Shown: positions 31,478-40,561, counted from the stretch's first letter. The stretch is 64,000 bases of DNA from Adlercreutzia wanghongyangiae (GCF_035989245.1 NZ_JAYMFF010000018.1:54902-118901), one strand, 5' to 3'. Numbers and translations: made by a program. Notes: generated by a model from the letters alone, not told the origin.

Positions 31478-32989
31478 ATGGCATTGCACGGGAAGAAGGG
31501 CTTCTCCGCCTCGCAGACCAAGCGCACCTCGCGTCGCATGAACGGCTCCATGATCGGCTCCCACGTGGAGCGCCCGAGCGTGAAACGGGGGCGCCACAGC
31601 GCGGAGCGGGGGGACGCGGGCACGAATCGCGTCGATTTTTCCGACAGCCATCGCTCGCGGCGCGCCACGCGCGGCTATGTGGATCAGATTGATCCGGGGG
31701 CCACGAGCGGCGAGAGCGACGCCGATTTCGCCCGGCGCTCCAGCCGGCGCGGCTACGCCGAGCAGATTCAGTCCACGGCGCGCAAGAAGCGCGTGGCCAC
31801 GGGGGCGATGGTGGCCATCGTCGTGGCCGCCATCGCCGTCGCAGCCGGTATCGGGGCGTTCTTCGCCTTCTCGGATGCCCGTTTGTCGCTGGGCGACTCC
31901 AATGCACGGGAGGCCTTGGTAGCTCCGGCGGAGGGGGAGGCCTACTTTGCCCTGTGCACGGCTCAGCTGGGTTCCAGCGGCGAACAGGATGAGGCTTATA
32001 TGGCGGTGCGCATCGACGAGGCTGCGCGCACCCTCACCTTCGTCACGGTGCCGTCTCAGATTTCCGTGGAGATGTCCGACGGCGAGCGCCATACGCTGGC
32101 CGAGGCCGCCTCCGTCGGTGGCGATGCCGAGCTTATTCGCCAGGTGTCCCAGCTGCTGGGAGTTGATATCGCCCACTTCGCCAGCACCGATGCCGCGGGC
32201 ATTCGGCGCCTGGTGGATCTGGTGGGCGGCGTGCCGGTGAACCTGGCCGTGGAAGTGGACGACCCGCGGGCGGGCACGAATGTGCTGGCTGCCGGCGAGC
32301 AGACCCTGGACGGCTCCCAGGCCCTCACGCTGCTGCGCGCCACGAATTTCACCGACGGCTTGACCACCCAGGCCACCAATCGCGCCATGTTCACCGTGAA
32401 CCTGGCCGGACGCGCTACTTCGGGCGAGGGCCTGAGCTTCCCCTCGGTGGTGTCCGACGCGGCGCCGAGCGTGAGCACCGACTGGACGAGCGGGCAGATT
32501 ATCGCCCTGGGTGATGCCCTGCGCCCCCTGTCGGATGCGGTGGTGTACGCCGGGGTGGTGCCGGGGCATTTGACGGAGGACGAGAACGGCTCGGTATACC
32601 GGGTGGATGACGACGAGCTGGCTTCCATGATGGATGCCGTGCGGGCGGGTAACGCCCCTCAGAACGCCGAAGGCTCCATCGCGAATGTGAACCGCGCGCT
32701 CATCACCGTGGACGTGCGCAACGGAGCCCAGGTGACCGGTGCCGCCAAGCGCATGGGCGAGCTGCTGGAATCGGCGGGCTACCAAGTGAAGTACGTGGGA
32801 AACACCGACGACAACACCACCTATCCCGAAACGCTCGTCATCTACAAGGACGCCGCCTACGAGGTGGCCGCCAAGGCCATTGTGAGCGATTTGGCCGCGG
32901 GCCGCGTGGTGAACGGGGGCGACTTCTACACCTTCGATACTGACGTGTTGGTGATTATCGGCAAGGACTGGATACCTGCCGGCTCGTAG
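31478..32989 (+). CDS. LytR-CpsA-Psr (LCP) family cell-wall protein
   Basis: LCP proteins attach glycopolymers to peptidoglycan from lipid carriers outside the membrane. The 503-residue protein has a basic Arg/Ser-rich cytoplasmic head (1-105), one membrane helix (about 107-130), an LCP catalytic domain (about 150-370, with LVDLVGGVPVNLAVEVDDPRAG and the Arg of LLRATNFTDG) and a C-terminal LytR_C domain (about 405-495, ALITVDVRNGAQVTGAAKRM). Arg conservation in the active site is partial. It follows murA by 8 bases. Confidence 0.88.
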   Translation: MALHGKKGFSASQTKRTSRRMNGSMIGSHVERPSVKRGRHSAERGDAGTNRVDFSDSHRSRRATRGYVDQIDPGATSGESDADFARRSSRRGYAEQIQSTARKKRVATGAMVAIVVAAIAVAAGIGAFFAFSDARLSLGDSNAREALVAPAEGEAYFALCTAQLGSSGEQDEAYMAVRIDEAARTLTFVTVPSQISVEMSDGERHTLAEAASVGGDAELIRQVSQLLGVDIAHFASTDAAGIRRLVDLVGGVPVNLAVEVDDPRAGTNVLAAGEQTLDGSQALTLLRATNFTDGLTTQATNRAMFTVNLAGRATSGEGLSFPSVVSDAAPSVSTDWTSGQIIALGDALRPLSDAVVYAGVVPGHLTEDENGSVYRVDDDELASMMDAVRAGNAPQNAEGSIANVNRALITVDVRNGAQVTGAAKRMGELLESAGYQVKYVGNTDDNTTYPETLVIYKDAAYEVAAKAIVSDLAAGRVVNGGDFYTFDTDVLVIIGKDWIPAGS

Positions 32990-33038
32990 CTGTGTTATGA
33001 TTCCCTCGATATAAGACCTTTTGCAAAGGAGTGCCATT

Positions 33039-33269
33039 ATGGTTGAGAAGTCCGATGTCGCCGCCGTGCTGGAGCTGATCCGCCCGAGCCTGCAGGCCGA
33101 TGGTGGCGATGTGCAGCTGGTGGACGTGTCCGAGGACGGCGTGGTTACCGTGGAGCTGCAGGGTGCCTGCAAGGGCTGCCCCATGTCGCAGATGACGCTG
33201 GCCAACGGCGTGGAGCGCATCCTGAAGGAGCGCGTGCCCGGCGTGACGAGCGTGGTGCCGGCTCAGTAG
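33039..33269 (+). CDS. NifU-like iron-sulfur scaffold domain protein
   Basis: A 76-residue protein made only of the NifU C-terminal domain. It carries PSLQADGGDVQLVDV and Cys44/Cys47 in GACKGCPMSQMTL, the pair that holds a transient 4Fe-4S cluster passed to target proteins. AAAGGAGTG precedes ATG 33039. It stands just after the LCP gene and before two small Cys-rich proteins. Confidence 0.93.
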   Translation: MVEKSDVAAVLELIRPSLQADGGDVQLVDVSEDGVVTVELQGACKGCPMSQMTLANGVERILKERVPGVTSVVPAQ

Positions 33270-33292
33270 GCGAGGCGCGAGATTTGGAAGAC

Positions 33293-33319
33293 GAGCGGGC
33301 TCTGCGGGGCCCGCTTTTT
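33293..33319 (+). terminator. Rho-independent terminator
   Basis: AGCGGGC with the complementary GCCCGCT form a hairpin around TCTGCGG, then TTTTT. It ends transcription from the NifU-like gene. Confidence 0.85.
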
Positions 33320-33335
33320 GCGAGGAAGGCTGGCT

Positions 33336-33629
33336 ATGGAAGGGTGTTGGAGCCGTCGCGGATGCGATGAGGAGATGCAGGGGCGCTGTCCCCACAACGT
33401 GCCCGGCGAGCCGTGCCCGGCCGACTGCCATTATGCGGCCTGCCATCGTCCCACCCATGTGGTCTGCGAGGACTTCGACGTGCTGCTGAACCCTCAGCGC
33501 GACTACGAGGCCGCCATCAAGCAGGTGTGCCGCTTCTGCGAGCACTTCCTGGTGCACGGGCCCGATATCGACCCGAATGCGCCCAATGCCCGCGAGAAGT
33601 TCAGCGGGCGCAACCGGTTCATTCTCTGA
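33336..33629 (+). CDS. Cysteine-rich small protein
   Basis: A 97-residue protein with nine Cys (4, 10, 18, 27, 31, 36, 44, 65, 68) and several His; the last pair is a CRFC knuckle. The pattern suggests bound zinc or iron-sulfur, but no known domain is recognised. Start ATG 33336 follows GAGGAAGG. It starts 17 bases after a terminator, so its promoter is not clear. Neighbours are a NifU-like scaffold and a zinc-ribbon protein. Confidence 0.75.
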   Translation: MEGCWSRRGCDEEMQGRCPHNVPGEPCPADCHYAACHRPTHVVCEDFDVLLNPQRDYEAAIKQVCRFCEHFLVHGPDIDPNAPNAREKFSGRNRFIL

Positions 33630-33636
33630 GGTGCCG

Positions 33637-33867
33637 ATGAGATCCACGGTGAAATGCCCTCGTTGCGGGGCCGACGACATCGACGTGCGCACGTTCGACT
33701 CCATGATGGTGCTGCGCGCCGATATGGCCCTGTATGCGCTGACCTGCCCCCATTGCGCGGCGAAGCTGTCGTCGCTGGGGGCCATTCCACCCTCCCTGCG
33801 GGAGGAAGTCGTATTTGCCGCCATCGAGCTGGGTGCCGGTATGGGCGCCCATGAGGGAACGTCATGA
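33637..33867 (+). CDS. Zinc-ribbon small protein
   Basis: A 76-residue protein with two CxxC knuckles, CPRC (7-10) and CPHC (37-40), forming a rubredoxin-like zinc ribbon, then a helical tail. Function unknown. It begins 7 bases after the Cys-rich gene and overlaps lgt by 4 bases (ATGA), so the three genes are one operon. Confidence 0.75.
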   Translation: MRSTVKCPRCGADDIDVRTFDSMMVLRADMALYALTCPHCAAKLSSLGAIPPSLREEVVFAAIELGAGMGAHEGTS

Positions 33868-34712
33868 TGCTGAACGACATCTACCAGAACCTGGATCCCG
33901 TTGCGCTGGCCATCGGGCCTTTGACCGTGCGCTGGTACGGGCTTGCCTACGTGCTCGGCTTCGCCCTGGCCGCCTTCATCATCTACCGGGTGGCGCGCCG
34001 CTGGAAGCTGGGCCTGACCGAGGACGATCTGCTGACGCTGATGGTGTGCGCCATCATCGGCGTGGTGGTGGGGGCGCGGCTGGGCTACGTGCTGTTCTAC
34101 GGCGACGGCTACTACCTCGCCCACCCGCTGGAGATACTGGCCTTCAACCAGGGGGGCATGAGCTTCCACGGAGGCTTGGCGGGGCTGCTTTTGGGCGGTG
34201 CGGTGGCCGCGCGGCTCACGCGCATCCCCTTCCTCACCCTGGCCGATCTGGGTGCCATCGCCGCGCCCGTGGGGCTGTTCTTCGGTCGCTGCGCCAACTT
34301 CGTGAACGGCGAGCTGTGGGGCGCGCCCACCGACTGGCCCATCGGCGTGGTGTTCGGTGGTGCTGCCGGCATGATGCCGCGCCATCCCAGCCAGCTGTAC
34401 GAGGCAGTGCTGGAGGGGCTCGTCATCTTCCTGGTGCTGTTCGCCCTGTCGCGCCGTATGCCGCCGCGTCCGCGCGGCACGTTCGTCGGCACGTTTCTAG
34501 TGCTGTACGGCGTGTTCCGCTTCCTCATCGAGTTCGTGCGCGAGCCTGATGTGCAGCTGGGCTACCTGTGGGGCGGCTGGCTGACCATGGGCCAGGTGCT
34601 GTCGGCGCCGCTGATTATCGCGGGCATTGCCGTGCTGCTGTGGTCGGTGCGCGCAAAACTGCCCCAGGAAGGTCCGCGGAAGGAGCCGAAGGGCGCTTCC
34701 CGGCCGCGCTAG
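33864..34712 (+). CDS. lgt: Prolipoprotein diacylglyceryl transferase
   Basis: Inner-membrane enzyme adding diacylglycerol to lipobox cysteines. The 282-residue, seven-helix protein has VRWYGLAYVLGF, GARLGYVLFY, MSFHGGLAG, FFGRCANFVNGELWG (the Lgt signature) and RHPSQLYEA. It ends convergently, overlapping the last 4 bases of the minus-strand LuxR gene. It would modify Tat-lipoproteins such as the oxidoreductase nearby, which is inference. Confidence 0.95.
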   Translation: MMLNDIYQNLDPVALAIGPLTVRWYGLAYVLGFALAAFIIYRVARRWKLGLTEDDLLTLMVCAIIGVVVGARLGYVLFYGDGYYLAHPLEILAFNQGGMSFHGGLAGLLLGGAVAARLTRIPFLTLADLGAIAAPVGLFFGRCANFVNGELWGAPTDWPIGVVFGGAAGMMPRHPSQLYEAVLEGLVIFLVLFALSRRMPPRPRGTFVGTFLVLYGVFRFLIEFVREPDVQLGYLWGGWLTMGQVLSAPLIIAGIAVLLWSVRAKLPQEGPRKEPKGASRPR

Positions 34713-36190
34713 GGCTCGCTCGGGCGGTGCCCGTCCAGCTCGATGAGGTCGAGCAGGGCCTGTTGGGAGTGCACGCCGAACTTGCGGTAGATGCGCTTGA
34801 TGTGGGTCTTGGCCGTTTCCTCCGAGATGACCAGCTGGGCGCTGATGAAGCTGCAGTTGCGCCCGCGGGCCAGATAGGAGAACACCTCGGTTTCCCGGGG
34901 CGACAGGCCGCGGCTCTGCGCCAGCTGCTGCACCGATAGCTTGAAGCGGGGTGCCGCCGCCTCCCGGCTACCCGGGGCGCTGAACAGGTTGCGGTCCGAT
35001 CCGGGGAAGGGGCTCTCGAAGGCGAACAGCGCCACGAGCAGGATGACGAACACCGAGCAGGCGGCGATGACGGCCACGGTGTAGCGGTCGTGGGCCAGGG
35101 CCATCAGCTGGGCGCCCAGCACCGATCCTGTCAGCTGCCCGATCATGATGGCCATCATGGAAACGCTGGCAAACAGCGCCACGGGGCTTCGGCGGTCGTA
35201 GGCCAGCACGGCCCACAGGGCCCAGATGATGATATAGAAGTACTGGTAGCCCATCTGGTGGGCGGCGAATCCGATGAGGTCGCAGGGGTAGCCCAGGGAG
35301 TACAGCACGAACCCCGCCGCCATGAGCGGCAGCGCCACCTGGTAGGTCATATGGCGGAAGTCCATGCGCAGCACGCTCATGGTGAGCAGGATGGCCACGG
35401 CGCCTAAGATGAGTGCGCTCACGTTGAGGATGTCGCGAATGGCGATGAGGTCGTCGGTTGCCCCTGCGAAGAACCCCTTCATCATGCCGTAGGAAAAGCC
35501 GAAGAACAAAGAGATGGCGCCGATTTCCACGATGGGCCGAAGCGCGGGCACCTCCCAGTCGGCGTCGCATGCCGGCGACGCGGCCTCCGCTGCCTGCTGG
35601 TGCGTGAGCAGCCACATCTCCGCCACGGGGATAAGAACGGTGATCCAGCGGGCCGCTGCGGCGGGCAGCAGGGTGAGGACGAAGAAAAAGCCGCTGCCTG
35701 CAAGGGTGGCCAGCACACTGTACACCACCACCTGCCGCGCTCCGCGTCCGGCGATGAGACTGGCCCACAGCACGACCTCCACGGCGCTGCCCACGCCGGT
35801 GAGCAGCGCGCCGGCCACAAAGCCCGCGCTGCCGCCCGCGAGCGCCTCGGCGGGCAGTCCGATGAGCGCCGTGCCGACGGAGGTGACGGCTGCGGCGGCC
35901 CAGGCGGCCGCAGCGGGGCGCCGGATGCATTCCCCGCGCAGGTACCAGACGAACAGCGCACCGTAGCACAGCACGTTCGAAGCGATGGACAAAAGCCACA
36001 GCGGCTCCAGCGACAGCAGCGGCGTGCCGGCCGGAGCGGGGGAGGCCTGGTAGAACTTCTGGCTCCAGAACGTCACCCACACCCAGGTCCAATGCAATGC
36101 GAAGCCGGCGACAATGCCCGGGCGCACGTCGAAGTTGAACGCGGCCAGCTGGACGCGCTTGCGCAGATATCCCATGCTCAGTTTTGCCAT
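34709..36190 (-). CDS. Membrane-bound LuxR family regulator (12-TM type)
   Basis: A 493-residue protein with about twelve hydrophobic helices (residues about 25-405) and a C-terminal LuxR HTH (LSPRETEVFSYLARGRN ... ETAKTHIKRIYRKFGV, about 428-485). No receiver domain is present, so the membrane part likely senses a ligand. Regulators of this build are common in Eggerthellaceae, including the regulator of dopamine dehydroxylase in Eggerthella lenta, and usually control an adjacent oxidoreductase operon. It is divergent from the molybdopterin oxidoreductase at 36475, its probable target. Confidence 0.88.
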   Translation of the reverse strand: MAKLSMGYLRKRVQLAAFNFDVRPGIVAGFALHWTWVWVTFWSQKFYQASPAPAGTPLLSLEPLWLLSIASNVLCYGALFVWYLRGECIRRPAAAAWAAAAVTSVGTALIGLPAEALAGGSAGFVAGALLTGVGSAVEVVLWASLIAGRGARQVVVYSVLATLAGSGFFFVLTLLPAAAARWITVLIPVAEMWLLTHQQAAEAASPACDADWEVPALRPIVEIGAISLFFGFSYGMMKGFFAGATDDLIAIRDILNVSALILGAVAILLTMSVLRMDFRHMTYQVALPLMAAGFVLYSLGYPCDLIGFAAHQMGYQYFYIIIWALWAVLAYDRRSPVALFASVSMMAIMIGQLTGSVLGAQLMALAHDRYTVAVIAACSVFVILLVALFAFESPFPGSDRNLFSAPGSREAAAPRFKLSVQQLAQSRGLSPRETEVFSYLARGRNCSFISAQLVISEETAKTHIKRIYRKFGVHSQQALLDLIELDGHRPSEP

Positions 36191-36270
36191 GATGTTTCCC
36201 CCTTGCCGCCCTCTATTGTATCGGGTTTGGCGCGAACGCGCCCGAAGGAGCGGCCCTCCGGCACCTCCGA

Positions 36271-36309
36271 GGTATCCCCCTGAGAGGGGTATTTTCGGAT
36301 ACCACCCCC
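36271..36309 (+). promoter_or_regulatory. Candidate LuxR operators upstream of the molybdopterin oxidoreductase
   Basis: GGTATCCCCC-TGA-GAGGGGTAT at 36271-36292 is an inverted repeat; a third half-site GGATACC at 36298-36304 follows. A TATGGT -10 lies at 36341-36346 without a good -35, as expected for an activator-dependent promoter. The 280-base gap contains no gene. Confidence 0.55.
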
Positions 36310-36474
36310 TCCGACCTGGCCGTTTTCCGCTTGCTCGCGCTATGGTGCTCCCAGGGCCGCGGAAAGCCGCGAGGGGAAGGAGCCACAGGCCCGCGGCACG
36401 GCCGGACGCCCGGGGCGACCGGCGTCGGCCCGCGCGAGGACGCGGGCGATGAGACGAGCTAAGAGGAGGAGACT

Positions 36475-39204
36475 ATGACCGAACAGAGCAAGTCCACGCT
36501 GAGCCGCCGCGCCTTCGTGGCCGGGGGCGCCACCGCCGCCGCTGCGGTGACGGCCGGCCTGGCAGGCTGCGCGGCCGCGCCCGCGACCGAAGACGATCTG
36601 GCCGCCACCGGCGCGGGCATCGCGCCCGATGCGGGGGAGTGGCTGCCCTCGCAGTGCAACATGTGCTTCAACGCGTGCAGCATCCTGGGGCATGTGGTGG
36701 ACGGCAAGCTGGTGGAGATCAAGGGCGACGACCGCAGCCCCGCCGGATGGGGCCATCTGTGCGGTAAGGGCACGGCCGGCATTATGCAGCTGTACGACGA
36801 GAGCCGCATCACCAAGCCCTTGCGCCGCACCAATCCCGAGAAGGGCGTCGGCATCGATCCGGGTTGGGAGGAAATCTCGTGGGACGAGGCCTACGACCTT
36901 ATTCTGGAGAAGCTGGAGGAGCAGAAGGAGAAGGGCAATCCCATTATCGTGTTCGCCCTTATCACCAGCCTTATCTCTTGGATTGACGCCATGAACTGGC
37001 TGGGCAGCAACGGCAACATTCCCGTGCCCTTCAAGGCCGACATCTGCGGCGCGCCCACCCACACCATCACGGGGCTGCTCACCGGCAGTGGCAACGCTAC
37101 GCCCGACTACGGCAACTGCAAGTACCTGATGCAGTTCGGCACCCAGGCCGGTGTGGCCACGCGCCACGGCATGGGCATCACCGCCAAGATCTTCGCCGAG
37201 AGCCGCAAGAACGGCTGCAAGTTGGTGAACTTCGACCCGCACATGTCCGGGGCCGCCGAGAAGGCCGACGAGTGGATTCCCATTCGCCCCGGCACCGATG
37301 CGGCCGTGGCCCTGGCCATGGCGAACCTGCTGGTGAACGAGTACGGCATCTACGACGAGGAGTTCCTGACCAACCGCACGAACGGCCCGTCGCTGGTGGA
37401 TGTGGAGACGCGCCGCGTGGTGCGTGCGGCCGACAGCGGCAACAAGGCGCTGTACTGGGACGAGGCCACCGGCGCCCCGGCTGCCTACGACGTTGCCCAG
37501 AAGCCGGCTCTGGAAGGCTCCTTCGAGGTTGACGGGCGCCCCTGCAAGACGGCCTTCAGCATTTTCAAGGAGCACGTGGCCACCTACACGCCCGAGTACG
37601 CCGAGCAGATTTCCACGGTGCCGGCCGACACCATTCGCCGCCTGGCCCGCGAGTTCGGCGAGGCCGCCTGCATCGGGCAGACGGTGGAGGTGGACGGGCT
37701 CACGGTGCCCTACCGCCCGGCCGCGGTGGACATCTTCAGCGGCATCGCCCGCCACAAGCACGGCTTCGTGTCCCAGTGGGCGCTGCTGCAGCTGAACACG
37801 CTCATCGGCAACACCTTCGCCCGCGGCGGATATTTGGGCTACTACACCAAGAACGCCTACGGCTTCTACGAGGGCGACACCGACCACACCTGGGAATTCG
37901 ACGTGTGGGAGGAGGACGGCCTCATCAACGATCTGGCCATGGCCCACGGATACCCGGCGAACCAGTCGCACTACCAGAAGGTGCGCGAGATGAGCTACAC
38001 GCCCACCACCGAGGCCCTGGAGGAACTGCAGCCGCTGACTATGGACCAGCATTTCGGCTACATCGCCCAGGTGCAGCCCGACGTGTACAAGACCAAGCCG
38101 TCGGAAGTGGCCTTCTGCGTGGCCTCGAACCCGTTGAAGAACTGGTGCAACCATGATTACCAGGCCAAGGTGCTGGAGTCTTTCGACTGGATCTTCGGCA
38201 TGGACATCTATCTGAACGACTCGTCGTACTACTACGACCTGATCATTCCCGAGCCGTGCTATCTGGAGCGCTTCGATCCGCTGCCGCTGTCCTTCAACAA
38301 CCATCGCGTGCCGGGCTGTCCCGAGGTGCCCTACATCGTGGCCGGTCGCATGCCCATCGTGCCGGCGAAGGACGACTGCCCCTCGGCGCTGGACACCTTC
38401 GGGGCCCTGGCCGCCAAGGCCGGCAAGACCGCCGAGTACTCGGGCGCGCTGAACGACTACTACCGTCTGGCCGACGAGTACAAGCTGGACGGCACTGAGC
38501 AGATCACCGCCGAGCGCGTGTGCGATGCGGCGCTGAAGTCGCTGGCAGGCGAGGGCCGCGGCGTGGAATGGTTCCGCGAGAACGGCGTGCTGACCCGCGA
38601 CCGCAAGGCCGACGAGGTGTACGTGTTCGCCGCCGGGCAGCCCGGGCGCATTCCGCTGTACTTTGACTTCATGCTCGAGGCCAAGGAGAAGGTGGAGGCC
38701 GAGGTGGCGCGCCTGGGCATTCCCTGGGAGACCGACGACTACATGCCGCTGCCCGAGTGGAAGCCCTGCGTGGACCACGAGGTGGAGGATCCCGATTTCG
38801 ATCTGTTCCCGGTGTACTGGACCAATGCCATCAACACCGACACCTGGCAGGTGCAGAACGCCTGGATCAACGAGATCAACGAACTGGACGACTGCACCTA
38901 TTTCCTGGAGGTGAACGCCCAGACGGCCGCCGCCAAGGGCATCGCCTCGGGCGATAAGGTGCGCCTGTCGAACCGCGAGGGCGACATCGTGGAAGGCGTG
39001 GCCGTGGTGACCGAGTTCGTGCATCCCGAGTGCGTGGCCAGCGTGGGCGGTCATTTGGGGGCCCAGTCGGCGTTCCAGCCGGTGGGCCGCACCAAGGGCA
39101 CGGCGGTGAACCATCTGGTGCCTGCTGGCGACCCGGCGCGCATGGACCATCTGTGCTCGGGCGTGGACCAGTGCGTGCGCTGCAAGCTTGAGAAGATCGC
39201 GTAA
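36475..39204 (+). CDS. Molybdopterin-dependent oxidoreductase, catalytic subunit (DMSO reductase superfamily)
   Basis: A 909-residue exported enzyme. It begins with a Tat signal, SRRAFVAGG, that runs into a lipobox-like LAGC (Cys32), so it may be a lipoprotein. A 4Fe-4S site follows: Cys61, 64, 68 and 96. FKADICGAP places Cys191 as a likely molybdenum ligand; then come the Mo-bisMGD domains (PGTDAAVALAMANL, SGIARHKHG, VASNPLKNWCNHD) and the C-terminal MolyDop_binding segment (VRLSNREGDIVEG). The substrate cannot be read; the two-subunit layout and divergent LuxR partner resemble catechol dehydroxylases of gut Eggerthellaceae. AGGAGGAG precedes ATG 36475. Confidence 0.93.
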   Translation: MTEQSKSTLSRRAFVAGGATAAAAVTAGLAGCAAAPATEDDLAATGAGIAPDAGEWLPSQCNMCFNACSILGHVVDGKLVEIKGDDRSPAGWGHLCGKGTAGIMQLYDESRITKPLRRTNPEKGVGIDPGWEEISWDEAYDLILEKLEEQKEKGNPIIVFALITSLISWIDAMNWLGSNGNIPVPFKADICGAPTHTITGLLTGSGNATPDYGNCKYLMQFGTQAGVATRHGMGITAKIFAESRKNGCKLVNFDPHMSGAAEKADEWIPIRPGTDAAVALAMANLLVNEYGIYDEEFLTNRTNGPSLVDVETRRVVRAADSGNKALYWDEATGAPAAYDVAQKPALEGSFEVDGRPCKTAFSIFKEHVATYTPEYAEQISTVPADTIRRLAREFGEAACIGQTVEVDGLTVPYRPAAVDIFSGIARHKHGFVSQWALLQLNTLIGNTFARGGYLGYYTKNAYGFYEGDTDHTWEFDVWEEDGLINDLAMAHGYPANQSHYQKVREMSYTPTTEALEELQPLTMDQHFGYIAQVQPDVYKTKPSEVAFCVASNPLKNWCNHDYQAKVLESFDWIFGMDIYLNDSSYYYDLIIPEPCYLERFDPLPLSFNNHRVPGCPEVPYIVAGRMPIVPAKDDCPSALDTFGALAAKAGKTAEYSGALNDYYRLADEYKLDGTEQITAERVCDAALKSLAGEGRGVEWFRENGVLTRDRKADEVYVFAAGQPGRIPLYFDFMLEAKEKVEAEVARLGIPWETDDYMPLPEWKPCVDHEVEDPDFDLFPVYWTNAINTDTWQVQNAWINEINELDDCTYFLEVNAQTAAAKGIASGDKVRLSNREGDIVEGVAVVTEFVHPECVASVGGHLGAQSAFQPVGRTKGTAVNHLVPAGDPARMDHLCSGVDQCVRCKLEKIA

Positions 39205-39212
39205 GGGGGCTG

Positions 39213-39821
39213 ATGATGGAATACGGATTTGTGATCGACCTGGAGAAGTGCGTGGGCTGCCACGGTTGCTCGGTGGCCTGCAAGCAGGCGAACGGAACGC
39301 CTCCGGGCGTGCTGCGTTCGAACGTGGTGCGCGGCACCGAGGGCACCTATCCCAACGCGCGCCGCACCATCCGCCCCATGCTGTGCATGATGTGCGAGAC
39401 GGCGCCCTGCGCTGAAATCTGTCCCACGGGCGCCAGCACCCTGCGCGAGGACGGCATCGTGACCATCGACAAGGACGAGTGCATCGGTTGCGGCAGCTGT
39501 CAGACCGTCTGCCCCTACGGGGCGCGCTATTTGTGGGAAAGCGGCGAGGGCTACTTCGAGGACGGCCCCAACGAGTACGAGGAAGTGGCCTACGCCACGG
39601 CCAAGAAGATGACCATGGACAAGTGCGACTTCTGCATCGGACACGCGGGCACCGGCGAGCCCGACCCCGTGTGCGTGCGCGCCTGCATGGCCGAGGCACG
39701 CTTCTTCGGCCCCTTGGAGGACATGAAGAAGATGGCCGAGGAACGCGGCGGCGGGGCCTACCTGCCCGAAGAGGGCACGAACCCGCGCGTGTTCTACCTG
39801 CCGGTGGTGGACGCGAAGTAA
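39213..39821 (+). CDS. Four-cluster 4Fe-4S ferredoxin subunit (DmsB-like)
   Basis: Electron-transfer partner of the upstream oxidoreductase. The 202-residue protein has four Cys sets: 13, 16, 19, 23; 58, 61, 66, 70; 90, 93, 96, 100; and 138, 141, 154, 158, enough for four 4Fe-4S clusters. No signal peptide is present, so it travels with the Tat-exported partner. It starts 8 bases after the catalytic gene; ATG 39216 is an equally possible start. No membrane anchor subunit follows. Confidence 0.95.
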   Translation: MMEYGFVIDLEKCVGCHGCSVACKQANGTPPGVLRSNVVRGTEGTYPNARRTIRPMLCMMCETAPCAEICPTGASTLREDGIVTIDKDECIGCGSCQTVCPYGARYLWESGEGYFEDGPNEYEEVAYATAKKMTMDKCDFCIGHAGTGEPDPVCVRACMAEARFFGPLEDMKKMAEERGGGAYLPEEGTNPRVFYLPVVDAK

Positions 39822-39850
39822 CCAGACCTGTCCAGCCTTCCTTCGACAAC

Positions 39851-39885
39851 GGCGCCCCGCACCCTCCCGCGGGGCGCCGGCTTTT
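39851..39885 (+). terminator. Terminator of the molybdopterin oxidoreductase operon
   Basis: GGCGCCCCGC (39851-39860) pairs with GCGGGGCGCC (39869-39878), then GGCTTTTC. Confidence 0.88.
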
Positions 39886-40030
39886 CGCAGCGGCCTATAT
39901 AACGGGGTGTTGTCGATTGTGCGTGCGCCTCGGCGGTGCGGGGCATTTCCCCTACAATGGTTGACGGTCGGTGAATAGCGCCCTGCGTGCCGGCCGAGAT
40001 TAATGAGTTCGAAGAGATGCGAGGTGAGTC

Positions 40031-40411
40031 ATGGACGTTCGTTTCTACAAGTGCATGCACTGCGGCAACATTGCCGTGAAGGTATACGACGCCGGCGTGC
40101 CGCTGGTGTGCTGCGGCGAGCCGATGGTGGAACTGGTGGCCGATTCCCAGGATGCCGCGCTGGAGAAGCACGTGCCCGCCGTTGAGGTTGAGGGCAACAA
40201 GGTGATCGTGAATGTGGGCTCGGTGGACCATCCCATGATGGAGGAGCACTGGATCCAGTTCATTTGCCTGGTGACCGATAAGGGCTACCAGATCAAGCCG
40301 CTGAACCCGGGCGAGGCGCCCCACGCCGAGTTCCTGGTGCCCGAGGGTGAGACGCCGGTGCGCGTGTACGAGCACTGCAACCTCCACGGCCTGTGGGTGA
40401 CCGAGCTGTAA
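40031..40411 (+). CDS. dfx: Desulfoferrodoxin (superoxide reductase)
   Basis: Reduces superoxide to peroxide without making oxygen, useful for an anaerobe. The 126-residue two-iron form has a desulforedoxin-like N-terminus with Cys8, Cys11, Cys27, Cys28, and the catalytic centre in EKHVPA (His47, with Lys46), His67, His73, Cys116 and His119. GCGAGGTGAG precedes ATG 40031. A TACAAT at 39953-39958 may be its -10. It is transcribed alone. Confidence 0.96.
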   Translation: MDVRFYKCMHCGNIAVKVYDAGVPLVCCGEPMVELVADSQDAALEKHVPAVEVEGNKVIVNVGSVDHPMMEEHWIQFICLVTDKGYQIKPLNPGEAPHAEFLVPEGETPVRVYEHCNLHGLWVTEL

Positions 40412-40454
40412 GAGCTCTGCTTGTCCGGCCGCGGCTAGGAGGTAAGGGCGCCGT

Positions 40455-40518
40455 GCTCGGACAGTCCTCGCTTGGCGGAAATGCCCACTGGGCATTTCCA
40501 GTCGCTGTGGAACTCCGC
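40455..40518. repeat. Inverted copy of the hisF-region palindromic repeat
   Basis: Complementary to 19801-19862: it contains the 23-bp hairpin at 40477-40499 and flanking CAGTCCTCGCTT and GTCGCTGTGGAACTCCGC. Confidence 0.88.
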
Positions 40519-40561
40519 GCGGACCCTCACCCCCTATCCGCGGCCTACCGTGCCTGTTCTT

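Noticed and set aside
36340..39849. A long minus-strand open frame opposite the molybdopterin oxidoreductase operon
   Set aside because: The plus strand encodes a full enzyme with signal peptide and cofactor motifs; the antisense product is low-complexity.
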